64,000 bases of DNA from Crambe crambe (Eukaryota > Porifera > Demospongiae > Poecilosclerida > Crambeidae): contig OZ004593.1 in the NCBI GenBank assembly GCA_963924555.1, positions 4,770,480 through 4,834,479 of the forward strand, read 5' to 3'. This document shows positions 36,180 through 47,022 of the stretch, in pieces (position 1 is the first letter of the stretch; each line of letters begins with the position of its first letter). Under the pieces are notes generated by a model. It did no database searches. It had not been told where the DNA came from and was given only the letters and a program-made list of their open reading frames with translations. The position numbers were made by a program, and so were the translations under genes.

Positions 36180-37078
36180 AGTCACTAAATAAACTGTTAG
36201 ATATAATGGAGTGAACCTATCATACACTTATATAGAATTTCTACCCCTGGAACTTTTTTTACCCAGCTAATTTTTAAACCAACAATCATCATCACTCAAT
36301 TAGCTAATACTAGTTTAGTGCTTGTCTTCATTCTAGTTATCACTTCTTAATATCTCATGTTACTTGGCTAAGATCCATTGACCCTATACACACCTCTTCT
36401 ATCTGACTATATAGATTGGCACTTTTGCTGGACACAGGGACCTGCCCCACAATCAGTACTTTGCTGCAATGCCCTTAGAACTGATTGTGGTTATTTGTTG
36501 CAATCATCCCATCCTGTTTATGTCTGCTTAGGTGAAACATGCTGGGTGTAGCTGTCCATGCTATGCCCAGCACTTGGTCTTAAAAAGACCACAAGCCTTG
36601 CTAGACTATACAGAAAGTGGATGAATTCTCAATCAGCTCTGCTACAGTAATGCTTGTCTTCTGCTTCTCAAATTATGCTGGCATAGTTTTGAGTTGAACT
36701 TTAATAATGCCAATATAATGCTAAGCATAATACGGGGTGCATTATTTTGTCCAGGGATTTGGCCATACATGTATGTCCAGGGGTCCAAGGATTTTGCTCA
36801 TACAGAGCCAGAGACATATGTGGTTATAGCCATAGCTACCATCTCATGTGACTGGTATTGAGTCTACAACAGCATTCATGGCCGTACCATTTATAACAGT
36901 GCCAACTCATGATTTCATGTTATAAACACAGTAAATTACTGAATTAAAATGTATATAACAAGAGCAGCCACTTTTTCACCTAACATCATTTACTCGGAAG
37001 AAGGTTCAAACAAGAAGGAGAGAGAAAAGGATGTTATTGAGGAATGCAGGGGTGAGACACTGCACTCTTGATTGTATA
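36180..37078. other. 3' flank of C2 with repeated block
   Basis: Repeats the cassette flank (TTTCTACCCCTGG at about 36239) and the 36410-36670 block shared with 12830-13060. Nothing coding recognised to 37078. Confidence 0.5.
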
Positions 37079-37384
37079 CAAGTAAGGGAAAAATCATTTC
37101 GTAAATGAAAAAAGATGTAGGGATGACCACTGCTCAAAAAAATAAGGAAATAAGAAGGATGGAAATGGATCAATCTTTGTTCTGTATATCCAGCCAACAA
37201 TCCCTACATATACATACATTACTGCACTATAATCTGAAGCTACCCGACGTATATGTAGGGATTGTTGGCTGGATATACAGAACAAAGATTGATCCCATTT
37301 CCATCCTTCTTGTTTCCTTACTTTTTTGAGCAGTGGTCATCCCTACATCTTTTTTCATTTACGAAATGATTTTTCCCTTACTTG
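37079..37384. repeat. Long near-perfect hairpin of about 306 bp
   Basis: Arms 37079-37213 and 37249-37384 are complementary almost throughout, from CAAGTAAGGGAAAAATC against GATTTTTCCCTTACTTG at the base to CCCTACATATAC against GTATATGTAGGG at the top, with a 35-nt loop. No flanking duplication is obvious. It is a foldback element or possible hairpin-RNA source. Open frames across it mirror each other and are not genes. Confidence 0.85.
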
Positions 37385-38820
37385 TTCCTGGTCTCTTTTA
37401 TGATTTTAGAGTTCATTCTTCTATGTGTATGCAGGGACAGATGAAAAAAGAATAGTTCTCCAATAGCAGCATACCAGCCCAATCATTATCAAGGAGTCAA
37501 GGTGTTAGTCTTGCGCGGGCCAGACTTTGAATCGATTTTTTAAAAAGTCAAATAAGCTGAGTATGCAATCAGAGTTCGATAATCAGTCAATATTCAGTGT
37601 ATAGCGATGATCATACACTTCAGTTTGATCATTTAGCTTAAAATATCAATAATCGATTCAATACTCGATAATTCAGTAGCGATGATCATACACTTCAGTT
37701 TGATCATTTAGCTCAAATATCAATAATCGATTCTTTGCTAGTACATTTACCCTCATTAATTTGAGTGAAATTAATCCCTAATTTCACTCGTAGCTCATAA
37801 TTTCACTCCTACCTACTGCGCATGTACAAACTAACCTAGTAACGACATTTCTGAAGATGATAGGCAAGCTTGATTTATTTCTATTCAGGGCGCTAAGATT
37901 AATTGTTGGCCTAGTAGGTCACCCTAGGCTGAAGTAAGTGTTTTGTGGCAAGCATTACAGGTTCACATAAACAGCTTCCTGCCCAGCTGATACAAGTAAT
38001 TTACTATGATTAACTGGCAATCACATGCTTTTTCGTGCAATTTGGGTATAATTGCATTAAAATTGCACTCCTTCGCCTCTGTGCAATTACCAAGCCAGTT
38101 TCTCATGCAATTATACCCAAATTACACTCAAAAGCATGTGATTACCTACGTATACTAATTACTGCATTAATGATATTTGCACATATGCAGTATAGTGACA
38201 TGTCATGACTGTATAATTAGACGTATGTATAACCATTAGCAATAATAGATAACCAATAACCATGCATGCATGTATAAATCCTTAACCAGTAATAAACATC
38301 AAAAACCATAGTAACCATGTATTAACTTACATACCATGCATGAAACCATCAATAACCATGTAAACCATGTATGAGCAACTAACTACAATCAATAACCATG
38401 TAAACCATGTATGAGCAACTAACTACAATCAATAACCATAAATCCTTAACCATGCATAAACCATAATAACCAACTAACTCATTAGCTATAAGCTACTATT
38501 AATGTACTATCAATAACCATGCATGAAATCCTTAACCTGAATATGTCACCAATTTATTACCATGTATAACCAATTAGCTATAACCATCATAACCATGATG
38601 TACGATTTTTCATAACCATCACCACAGTGTACAATTCAAAAATAATTTTTTGAAAAATTATTCATCCATGTGTAAAAGATACGTTATAGCTAAAACAGTG
38701 TATTATTATTCATCATAACCATCATAACAATCATATAACATGGTATGGGAAATTTAATTCAACACACTGTTCCCTATACCATGACCTAGGTGCTTCGTAA
38801 ACAGGTCTGATCGACAAATG
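37385..38820. repeat. Cluster of non-coding repeats
   Basis: Two direct copies of about 75 bp at 37600-37668 and 37678-37740 (GCGATGATCATACACTTCAG). A hairpin at 38018-38145 (AATCACATGCTTTT against AAAAGCATGTGATT). A degenerate AATAACCATG satellite at 38225-38735, including two tandem copies of a roughly 48-bp unit (AACCATGTATGAGCAACTAA) at 38355-38450. No gene. Confidence 0.7.
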
Positions 38821-39030
38821 CTACTCATCCTTCAAGGAGAGATCGCTAAAACCTAACCTTCCAAGTCCGTCTTCACTGCTACTAGCAATAGGAACACTAT
38901 ACACTCCATTGTTGACATTATGAATAAATGACATCATTTGTATTATGCATTTGTACGTAGAATGAACTGAAGAATTACGGAAGAATACGAATTCACAGAT
39001 TTCTGTGAAAAACCTGAGCAGCATGCAGTC
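38821..39030 (-). other. Possible 3' exon of a minus-strand gene (weak)
   Basis: Minus-strand frame ending SEDGLGRLGFSDLSLKDE with a stop at 38821 looks protein-like and lies left of the foldback element that interrupts it at 39042. No homology recognised and no start or splice partner identified. Could be a chance frame. Confidence 0.25.
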
Positions 39031-39041
39031 AGTGTGTACGT

Positions 39042-39478
39042 TAGCCTCGCGCCAGGCTCTCAGGAAGGGGGAGGGGGAAGGAAAAGAGAGCCTGGTTGCC
39101 ACTGTCTGCGCATGCGCTGATTTTTCTGCGATTTTGCGGAATCCGGATACTTGCCTGTATATGTCCGCAACACTAAACATCATAGGTCAAAGTATATTGT
39201 CTACTACTACTAGTATTCTGCTCAGTTGTCCTTTTCACCCTCGAAACAAGGATTGTCACCCACTGCTTCTTCATTGCAGTAGTGTTACCCAAGATGAGGA
39301 CACTTCTATTGCTGTTCACTACAAACGTCGTGGTTGAAACCATGTTTAAATGTTTTATGACTAACATAGCACGCGCGTGGTGATTCGCGGCTTAAAAAAT
39401 CAGCGCATGCGCAGACAGTGGCAACCAGGCTCTCTTTTCCTTCCCCCTCCCCCTTCCTGAAAGCCTGGCGCGAGGCTA
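39042..39478. mobile_element. Foldback element with 84-bp inverted ends and 10-bp target duplication
   Basis: Arms 39042-39125 and 39395-39478 match at 83 of 84 positions by eye (ends TAGCCTCGCGCCAGGCT). The 437-bp element is bordered by GTGTGTACGT at 39032-39041 and again at 39479-39488. Long inverted ends with a 9-11 bp duplication are typical of Mutator-like elements, so a non-autonomous MULE is inferred. No transposase inside. Each arm contains TGCGCATGCGC, which fits the NRF-1 site, and a G-rich run. It ends 115 bases before the TIR-gene start codon. Confidence 0.82.
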
Positions 39479-39592
39479 GTGTGTACGTGTACGTGTACAA
39501 TTTCCCCTCGGCCTCCCCCGGCCCCTTTCGTGCGCGCGCGAGAGCCTGGGGACGGACGTGACGAGGCAAACCACGTCTACGATAGATAATCC

Positions 39593-40426
39593 ATGAGCTC
39601 ACCGAACATGGCACTTAGTCTCTCGACGGTACCGATAAAAACCTTGCAAGCCAGTCTAAACGAGAAGAATATCACTATCACCGAAAACCACGGATTGAAT
39701 AGCAGTACGGGATTCTGGTGGATCCGTTTCACCTTTGATCACGGCCTTGAGAAAGGCATAAAGGTTCACCTTACAAACTTCAAATACCCAAAGAGGAATG
39801 TGTGGACATTGGAGGTGACCAAATGTTCCTACTTGGGCATCACCTCAAAGGAGCAGATGACTTCATTTGACATGGTAGATGAAGTGGTGAACCGAAATGA
39901 GTTTGTCCGTCTCAACCAGAGTTGTGGAAATAATGAGAAGCTGTGTGACTACATACGATGTAATATTATTCCTATTGTGACGAAGAAGATAAAGCATACC
40001 AGGTTTAAACCACAGTTTCGTTTCTTTCTCAGTCATAAGTCAACAGATAAACCAATCATGCGAACTTTTGTAGCCGGTCTGAAGTTCCTTGGCTATGACA
40101 CATGGCTTGATGAAAAGGATTTGCCTCCAGGTGCCCTCTTGATCCCATCTTTGAGCAAAGCTGTTGAGAATTGTGACTGCTTCATAGCATGGTTGAACAA
40201 GGATTATATGGAGAGTGAGTATTGTAAGGCTGAACTTCTTCATGCTAAAGGGCAAGGAAAAATCATATTCACATTTGGAAATTATAGTAAAGTCAAAGAA
40301 TACATGAATGGTGATCTGGCTTTTCTTAAAACACGTGTGGTATTTAATCCATCAAGTGCATCATTTTTTGAGATTTTGCGTCGTATCGATGAGGCCCTGT
40401 TTGAATTTGAGACTCTCCCTATATGA
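39593..40426 (+). CDS. TIR-domain protein, single exon
   Basis: 277 residues, intronless, with no signal peptide or membrane helix, so cytosolic. Residues 1-140 are an unrecognised N-terminal region (GFWWIRFTFDHGLEKGIKVH). A TIR domain spans about 142-270: FRFFLSHKSTDKP (beta A), GYDTWLDEKDLPPGALL (BB-loop region), CDCFIAWLNKDYMESEYC and KAELLHAKGQGKI. Glu214 in YCKAEL sits where catalytic TIR NADases keep their glutamate, so NAD cleavage is possible but unproven. No death, LRR or Ig partner is fused to it. MSSPNM gives two close start codons (39593, 39608); the first is used here. The foldback element just upstream may supply promoter sequence. Likely role: innate-type signalling adaptor or NADase. 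Confidence 0.85.
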   Translation: MSSPNMALSLSTVPIKTLQASLNEKNITITENHGLNSSTGFWWIRFTFDHGLEKGIKVHLTNFKYPKRNVWTLEVTKCSYLGITSKEQMTSFDMVDEVVNRNEFVRLNQSCGNNEKLCDYIRCNIIPIVTKKIKHTRFKPQFRFFLSHKSTDKPIMRTFVAGLKFLGYDTWLDEKDLPPGALLIPSLSKAVENCDCFIAWLNKDYMESEYCKAELLHAKGQGKIIFTFGNYSKVKEYMNGDLAFLKTRVVFNPSSASFFEILRRIDEALFEFETLPI

Positions 40427-41029
40427 TTGTCTATAACACTTGTATAATTGCTGCATTGTAATATTATGTCATCAAGGTTGTATTGAGGTACTAGGTACTG
40501 TGTTCTTTTCATTTGTATATCCATATATAAAGGAGGACAGGAAATGCTGGGAAGTGCGAAGTGCAAAATGATCCACGTTACACCTCGGATGCTTCTGTGA
40601 CGTTTAGTGATGCTTGCACGCACATGCGCTTGGCATATGGCTAGTAGCATTGTAAGAGGAGTGATTTCTGTTGTGTTGGAAGATGAGAAGCTAGTGCAGT
40701 CCACAAGAAGTGATGCTAGCTATATCAGAGTACGATAGTACTCTCTAAGTAGTGATGGCACGGATGCTCCATTGGAGTAGTACTTAATATTTTCTTTCAT
40801 AACTCCAGAATACTTGCCTCCTGCAGTCAGCAACTTCTAACTTGAAGACAGAACACCTTCAATATTATGATGAAACCTCCAATGAACTACATAGCTACAA
40901 TACGTGAACTTTAACTTTGATAGCAGGATCACAGCATCCAGTTGCCTATAAATAGAGTATTACATCAAAAAAGATAATGAACAAGTAAAGGAAAAAATAT
41001 TTAAACTCTGCTTATTTTCTCAGCTAACA
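40427..41029. other. 3' flank of the TIR gene
   Basis: No gene recognised. A 140-residue minus-strand frame overlaps the TIR 3' end and this flank but has no recognisable domain. Confidence 0.5.
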
Positions 41030-41975
41030 TTAGTTCTCATAAAAAAAAACCACCAACGTTTCGACCAGAATACTCTAGCCTTCATCAGGGTGATACAAAA
41101 AAATGCACACAGAAACGTTCTTATACATATAGTTACGCTCGTTATCTAAACAATGCACATGCATACGCCTATGGATATTATGTTATAGCATGCCATTACC
41201 TGAAGTCATAAACACTATTTCCTTAAGGCTTCAAGCATAGAAACCCAGCAACCTTGAAGTTCTAGACCTACATCCCTATTAAAACGCTGCTCTTCTGAAG
41301 TTAAACTAATGTGAAGCGCTTCTTTTAGAAGCAGCTCCTTCCTAGTCCTAGCCTGATCTACAACTGAAGCTTCCTTCCATAATATAGGATGATGACTACT
41401 CCAGGCATGATCAGCAACTGCAGACTTTTCTTGTTCTCCTCGTATGCAAGCTTCCTTATGCTCCTTCAGTCTAGTTTCCAGCCTTCTCACCGTTCCACCA
41501 ATGTAAAATTTTCCACAACTACAAGGTACCCTGTAAACAACATTAGAATTTTGGTCAGATGGCAACTTATCCTTAACCTTAGATCTCAAACTAACCCTTG
41601 ATCTAAAAACAAATTTTCTATAATGTCTTCACTAGGGCCTTTAACATATGGAATTACTATTTGTTTTTATCTTTCTTCCCTATTACTATTAGCTATCTTG
41701 AAGACTTCTCTAGGTTTTGGTGCTACGGGATTTAAAGTTGCAGAGAGAAAGGCTTCTGGGTAATCATTATTCACAAAAACTTTTTTAAGATGCATATGTT
41801 CCTTAACCAAATTCATGCATAGTAACCCTCGTGGCTCTATCATATAAGCTTTTAATAACACCTCTTTTTACATCTACTGGATGGTGTGATCTATAATTTT
41901 ACCATCATTGTCTACCTCTAATAAACAATCTAAGAATCTTTCTCTGACTCTACCGTAAATTTAATAGAAGGTCTA
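41030..41975 (-). mobile_element. 5'-truncated Penelope-like retroelement with GIY-YIG endonuclease
   Basis: The minus strand from about 41960 carries a reverse-transcriptase C-terminal remnant (ERFLDCLLEVDNDGKI, then HLKKVFVNNDYPEAFL near 41780). The region at 41589-41218 encodes NVVYRVPCSCGKFYIGGT, RLETRLKEHK and KSAVADHAW, the GIY-YIG endonuclease pattern of Penelope-like elements. The 3' end near 41100-41040 contains CCTGATGAAGGCTAGAGTAT and CTGGTCGAAACGTTGGTGG, an end motif common in this class. The reading frame is interrupted between the parts and the 5' two thirds are missing. Its truncated end abuts a tail-2 receptor relic at 41980. Confidence 0.8.
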
Positions 41976-41979
41976 ATCA

Positions 41980-42081
41980 GAGTCATCACTGACTGCAGTG
42001 ACCACCTTCAATGTCACTGACAACTGTTGCTATGCTAGCAGTGGTGTACCACTGTATGAAGTCATTCGTCCTCCTAAATAA
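41980..42081 (+). pseudogene. Relic of tail type 2 (NCCYAS...PLYEVI)
   Basis: From about 42000 the frame reads TTFNVTDNCCYASSGVPLYE and ends VIRPPK with a stop at 42079-42081, nearly identical to the A2 tail end. The upstream part is replaced by the truncated Penelope-like element. The usual flank (TTTCTACCCTTGG) follows. A lone tail left after loss of its receptor. Confidence 0.75.
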
Positions 42082-42608
42082 GTCAACAATATTTATTTTG
42101 AGAATTTCTACCCTTGGGATTGCTACGTACATAACTATTATTACTCTGTTACTTTTTTCATTTTTTCTTCTAGCTTTAATTTACAAATTACCCAGTATAG
42201 TTGACTGCTTGTTGCCAGTATATGCTGGACATTATAATTATTTTTGACTACGCTACATTATTGTAGCTTTTGCGAGTTTCAGTAATTCAAATCAACCAGG
42301 TTCTGAACTCCCTTACTCGGCATGCATCTAGCTAATGAAGTTTTGCTAGCCATCACTTATCTGCATGTATTTAGAGTAATTCTATGTTAGCTTTTGCTGT
42401 TATTATTGTTGTTGTGGTAATCCCTTGCTCTGCATGCATGCATAAAAAGATAGCTAATGCTAGCCATCACTTATCAGTAATTCTATGTTAGTTTTTTTGT
42501 TATTGTAGTGGTTGTTTTTGTTAATCTTCTTAATGGATCCTACTGTTAACTTATTAGCATGTGCTCAAGCCATCATAACTATCTGCAGAACTAAGGTATA
42601 CTGTTATC
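42082..42608. other. Flank between tail relic and A6
   Basis: No gene. Holds the cassette flank, then a duplicated stretch (TGAGTTTTGCTAGCCATCACT-like words at about 42340 and 42460) and the roughly 100-base 5' flank shared with A8 (42500-42608 against 48370-48475). Confidence 0.5.
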
Positions 42609-44815
42609 ATGGAATAAAACGTTTTGTTTCAATTGTGCTGCTTATTCTTGTTGCTTCTACTTCTTGAGGAAGGTAAGTGTGTGACTAGCTACACTAAAAA
42701 TAAAAATGTCATCAAGGTTCAATCTTCAGGTTCTCCCTCCACTGTGCATCAAGTGTATCCTACTGAATACATCTTCATCACTGCCAACAATAATGTGTCA
42801 GACTTGGAGAATTGTGCTCCATATATGAGTCCTTCACCTTTTGCTTTCATAAGATGCCAGCATCCTTCTGTACTGACTGATTCTCAGCAGTGTTACTCAC
42901 AGCTTCCAAGGGAGAACACCAATTCCATTGAAACTATAAATGGACGAATCTTCTTCAGATTTGCAATGATCATTAACATCACTTGTGTGGAATTCTGTTA
43001 TCATGCAATACAAAATCCACAAGATCTAAATCCAAGGTCCCCAAAAGTCAATTATTATAATTATTGAAAGCGATGCATATGAACCCTGGAGAGCCTTTAC
43101 TAGTAGTATGTCACAAGGATCTCACCGATTAGATTTTGATATATCATCCAGAACACATGATTTCAATGCCAGCATCAGTGCAAAAATTTTTGTGCTTTCC
43201 TTCAGTATTCGTGGAAACTCAACATTGAAACTAAAGGAAGTGAAGTTTTATACTACATGTCCTATTGTACCCACCACTCAGACCACTACTACCAGAAGTT
43301 CTACTAGGTCTCAACCCACAACACCAACTACTACTGAAAGTTCAACTGATCATCAACTTTTTACTGCCATAAGTTCAACTGGACCTCAGCCTGCTGTTAC
43401 TGAAAATTTCACTGGACATCAACCTACAAGATCTCAGCCTTATAGAACTCGTTACTGATTATGTCACTGATCATCAACCCACAACACTTGTTACAGTAAC
43501 CATGAAACATTCAACTGAACCTCAGCCTACAGAACTTGTTACTATTGAAATTTTAACTGGATATCAAACCACAATACTTGCTATTACTGAAAATTCAACC
43601 AGATTAGTTACTAATTCCACTGAATCCACAACCATTGAACACTCTACTAGATCCACAGATCTTACCACTACTGAAAGTTCCACTAGATCCATGGTTCCTC
43701 TTATAATAGGGGTTGTGGCTGCAGCTGTGATCATATCAGGTTCAGTAATTATTATTATTCGCAGCATCAAACACCATCCAAAACGGACTGGAGAGTTGAC
43801 GTTCGATTCCTCAGGAAAGCTCGAACTCACTGCAATACATTCTGCTGGTTCAATGCTTAATTCTTACTATGCAAGTGCAGAAAATTCATCTCAACACATC
43901 CTGAAGCATGATGATGATAAGAATGACCATAATTACAGTGTTATTGAGTCATGCACCACACCAAGTGGTGATGGTAACCCAGCACCTCTATATGCCTCAA
44001 TTCAGGAGAAAGTCGAGACAAGGGAAGGAAGCAGTACATCTGAAGGCAGAGAAGATACCCATACTTACTCTGTGGTGAACACTAAGGAGAACAAATCATA
44101 CACACCTGAAGGCCAAGATGATAGCCATGTTTATTCAGTGGTGGATAAAAAGCTTGCAAAAGAGAAAGCCAATGAAGAAATGGATGAACAAGATGAAGCT
44201 TCAGTCCACAAAAGGATCAAGATATCAAAAGAGTTCCCCAGACCAGAAGGCCAAGACGATAGACATCTTTATTCAGTGGTGAATAAAAAGCTTATAAAAG
44301 AAGGAGAATCAACTAAGCGAAATGAAGCATTTGAAGAAGCAAAAGAGTTGCATACACCTGAAGGCCATATTTATTCTGTAATCACAAAAGAGAGAGCAAA
44401 TGAAGAAATGGATGAGTCAATTGAAACTTCAGTCCAGAAGAAGACCGAAACACCAAAAGAGTTGTGGTCAACTGAAGGCTGAGATGATAGCCATGTTTAT
44501 TCAGTTGTGAAGAAGAAGTCCACAAAAGAGAGAGTGAAGGAAGAAACCGCTAAGCATAATAAAGCATCAGAGAAGAAGACTGAAACGCTGAAAGAATTGT
44601 GTATACCTGATGAAAGCTATGTTTATTCAGTGGTGAAGAAGAAGCTCACGAAAGAGAAAGAGACTTGCAATGAAGAAGCCAGCACTCTATTATATGCTGT
44701 TGTAGATACAACTTCCAAAGAAAGTCCCCAAGTGTCTACTGATAATCGTAAAGAGGAAATGACTGCTGAAGATCAAAGCAATGGGAGAATCAGAATGGAA
44801 ATAAAGGAAGTTTGA
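42609..44815 (+). pseudogene. A6: family-A receptor with four lesions
   Basis: Signal exon 42609-42672 reads ATG GAA TAA where A8 has ATG GAA TCA, a stop at codon 3. Exon 2 starts at 42730. A 4-nt TTAT gain near 43062 stops the ectodomain after NYYNY. A 1-nt gain near 43443 shifts the stalk, and TGA at 44480-44482 replaces a Gln codon in the tail. Between lesions the protein is typical: ectodomain A, a long stalk with repeated STxPQPTELVT units, helix VPLIIGVVAAAVIISGSVII at about 43690, and nine tail tyrosine motifs (YSVI, YASI, YSVV, YSVV, YSVV, YSVI, YSVV, YSVV, YAVV), the most in the window. A recent loss, or an allele with several errors. Confidence 0.75.
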
Positions 44816-46330
44816 TCAATTAAAGACTTATGAAATGTAGAATCAGTTTAACAATCGCCACTCATGCTTATATACTTCCTGTTTCTTATTATTTGTTGCT
44901 GCAGTCGTTCTTGTTATTGTTATTGTTCTTAATACATCCAACCCATCCCTATAGCTAGATCCCTTGCTGTGCATAAAAGTTTCAGCAATCTGATTATCAT
45001 CATCACTCATGCCTATTAGTTGAGTGGTTCCATGTTACGTTTTTGTTATTATATGAGCTATGTGGCCAAGATATTAGTTGATAGTAGCCTCATTCCCAAA
45101 TAAGGCCTGGATACAAGGCTAAGTTGATAGGTCAACCAAGTAGCTATGTACCCTACTATCATCAAAGTTTGATTTCAACTATTATCCGCTATGCATAAAT
45201 TATGATAAGGATACTTCTCCAAATGAGACACTTTTCCTGATCCCCTAAAGTGTCCACATTGAGAACTTTCATTATAATTATGGTTGAAAAATTACTCCTT
45301 CACTTCTATAACAATAATTAGCTACTACGTATACGTATAAGCCTTGACCATGATCATTTATTACAAGCTATAGGACAACATACAAATTATGATGGCATAG
45401 TTTTGGGAATATAATATGGGGTGCCGTTTGTCTCAAAATTCAGTCGAGAAGGAATTTACACAGGTGGTGGACATTTATCAACACAGGGGATGGACATTTA
45501 CTAAATCTCAACCATGCTCACACACAGGGGGTGGACATTTACTAAATCTCAACCATACTCACACAGGGGGTGGACATGTAGCTATGAGCATGGTTGAGAT
45601 TTAGTAAATGTCCACCACCCGTGTAGCTATGAGTATGGTTGAGATTTAGTAAATGTCCACACCCTGTGTGTGTATATGATTGAGATTTAGTAAATTCCCA
45701 CCCCCTCATGGTTGAAATTTAGTAAAATGTCCATCCCCTGTGTTGATAAATGTCCACCGCCTGTGTAAATTCCTTCTCAACTGAATTTTGAGACAAATGG
45801 CACCCCATAATAATAGGTGCTGGAGAGTTCCTCCTTTAACCAGACGAGGCTCACAGTGCAGACTCTGATGTGCATGTTAATGGATTCCAGTCACAGTCAG
45901 TGAACTCACTCCTGCCACTACCTACACTATCTCTCTAAACTTAGTCTTCATGGGAGGTGATGAGGCCACAACCTTCCATTGAACAAACTGTACAAACTGT
46001 CACTTATTTCAACCATGATAGCATTTCATAATAGGGTGAAGCATAGGGAGTTTTAGTTTGTGCATGCATGTCCCTAGAACATCAATTTCAAGCACAGTGC
46101 ATTTATGAATGATGCATTAAGATACAATAAAAATTTCAACTGTCTCTGTTATTGTTTATTACTGCTTGAATCTTTGTACACATAAACTCAATTAAGGCAT
46201 TTACATACGTCCATAATTAGCAACTTTCTGTAGCTAAGTGACCTCATCGATATTTTGCTTAGAGCCATAGCTATGATCAACAGCTAAACTATTTCAAAGC
46301 TTAAACAGGAGTGTGCTTCTAATGTTGCTC
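44816..46330. other. A6-A7 spacer with foldback element
   Basis: No gene. Related to the A1-A2 spacer and to 50429-51340 (for example AAATGAGACACTTTTCCTGA). Contains the foldback element listed separately at 45416-45808 and the conserved A-branch 5' flank near 46040-46330. Confidence 0.5.
45416..45808. mobile_element. Foldback element with tandem repeats in both arms
   Basis: The ends ATGGGGTGCC and GGCACCCCAT form the base of a long inverted repeat. Inside each arm a roughly 40-bp unit (GGTGGACATTTACTAAATCT then CAACCATGCTCACACAGG) recurs two to three times, and the right arm carries the complements (GAGATTTAGTAAATGTCCAC). No coding capacity and no clear flanking duplication. Arms built from tandem units are typical of FB-like elements. 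Confidence 0.75.
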
Positions 46331-47022
46331 ATGGCACTGAAAGTCTGGTTTCAACTGTGCTATTTATTCTTGCTTTTTCTGGTGCTTGATGTGGGTAAGT
46401 CTTTTATAGTGAATTTTGCAGTTGGCTACTATAGTCAATATTAGGTTCTCCCTCCACTGTGCATCAAGTGTATCCTACTGAATACATCTTCACCACTGCC
46501 AACAATAATGTGTCAGACTTAGAGAGTTGTACTATTTATAAAAATTGTAGCAATTTCATAAGATGCCACCATCCTTCTCTACTGACTGATTCTCGGCAGT
46601 GTGACTCACAGCTTCCCAGTGAGAACAGCAACTCCATTAAAATTGTACAAAATGGACGAATCCTGTTCAGATTTGCAATGATCACTAACATCACTTGTGT
46701 GGGATTCTGTTACCATGCAATGCAAGATCCACAAGATCCATATGCAAGGCCCCCCAGAGTCGCTTATTATAATGAGAGTGATGGATATGAACCTTGGAGA
46801 GCCCTTAGTACTCTACTAGAGTTGAATAGATTAATTTATGATACATCATCCAGAACACATTATTTTCATGCCAGCATCAGTGCAAAAAATTATGTGCTTG
46901 CCTTCAATATTCATGGAAACTCAGTGTTGAGACTAAAGGAAGTGAAGTTTTATACTACACATCCTATTGTACCCTATGGTGGCTGTTTCGGGCCATTTCC
47001 TTCTACCGTTTTTCCATTCTAA
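46331..47022 (+). CDS. A7: ectodomain-A protein cut off by an insertion, possibly secreted
   Basis: Exons 46331-46394 (MALKVWFQLCYLFLLFLVLDV signal peptide, 64 nt) and 46445-47022, phase 1, 213 residues, frame intact. The ectodomain is complete through LRLKEVKFYTTHPIVP. It then runs into foreign sequence (YGGCFGPFPSTVFPF, stop) instead of a stalk, helix and tail. The foreign DNA is a roughly 1.3-kb element with inverted, tandemly repeated ends (46975-48292). As it stands the product would be a soluble ectodomain. It may be functional as a secreted form or simply a disrupted gene; no tail of its own is found beyond the element. Confidence 0.6.

Noticed and set aside
38225-38735. AATAACCATG repeats considered as telomere-like or CRISPR-like array
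   Set aside because: Units are degenerate and unequal, with no regular spacers; best described as a satellite.
39173-39614. Minus-strand frames across the foldback element upstream of the TIR gene
   Set aside because: They run through the inverted arms and simple GT/GC tracts; no domain and no conservation to judge.
40282-40704. 140-residue minus-strand frame overlapping the TIR gene 3' end
   Set aside because: Antisense to a well-supported exon and without recognisable domain.
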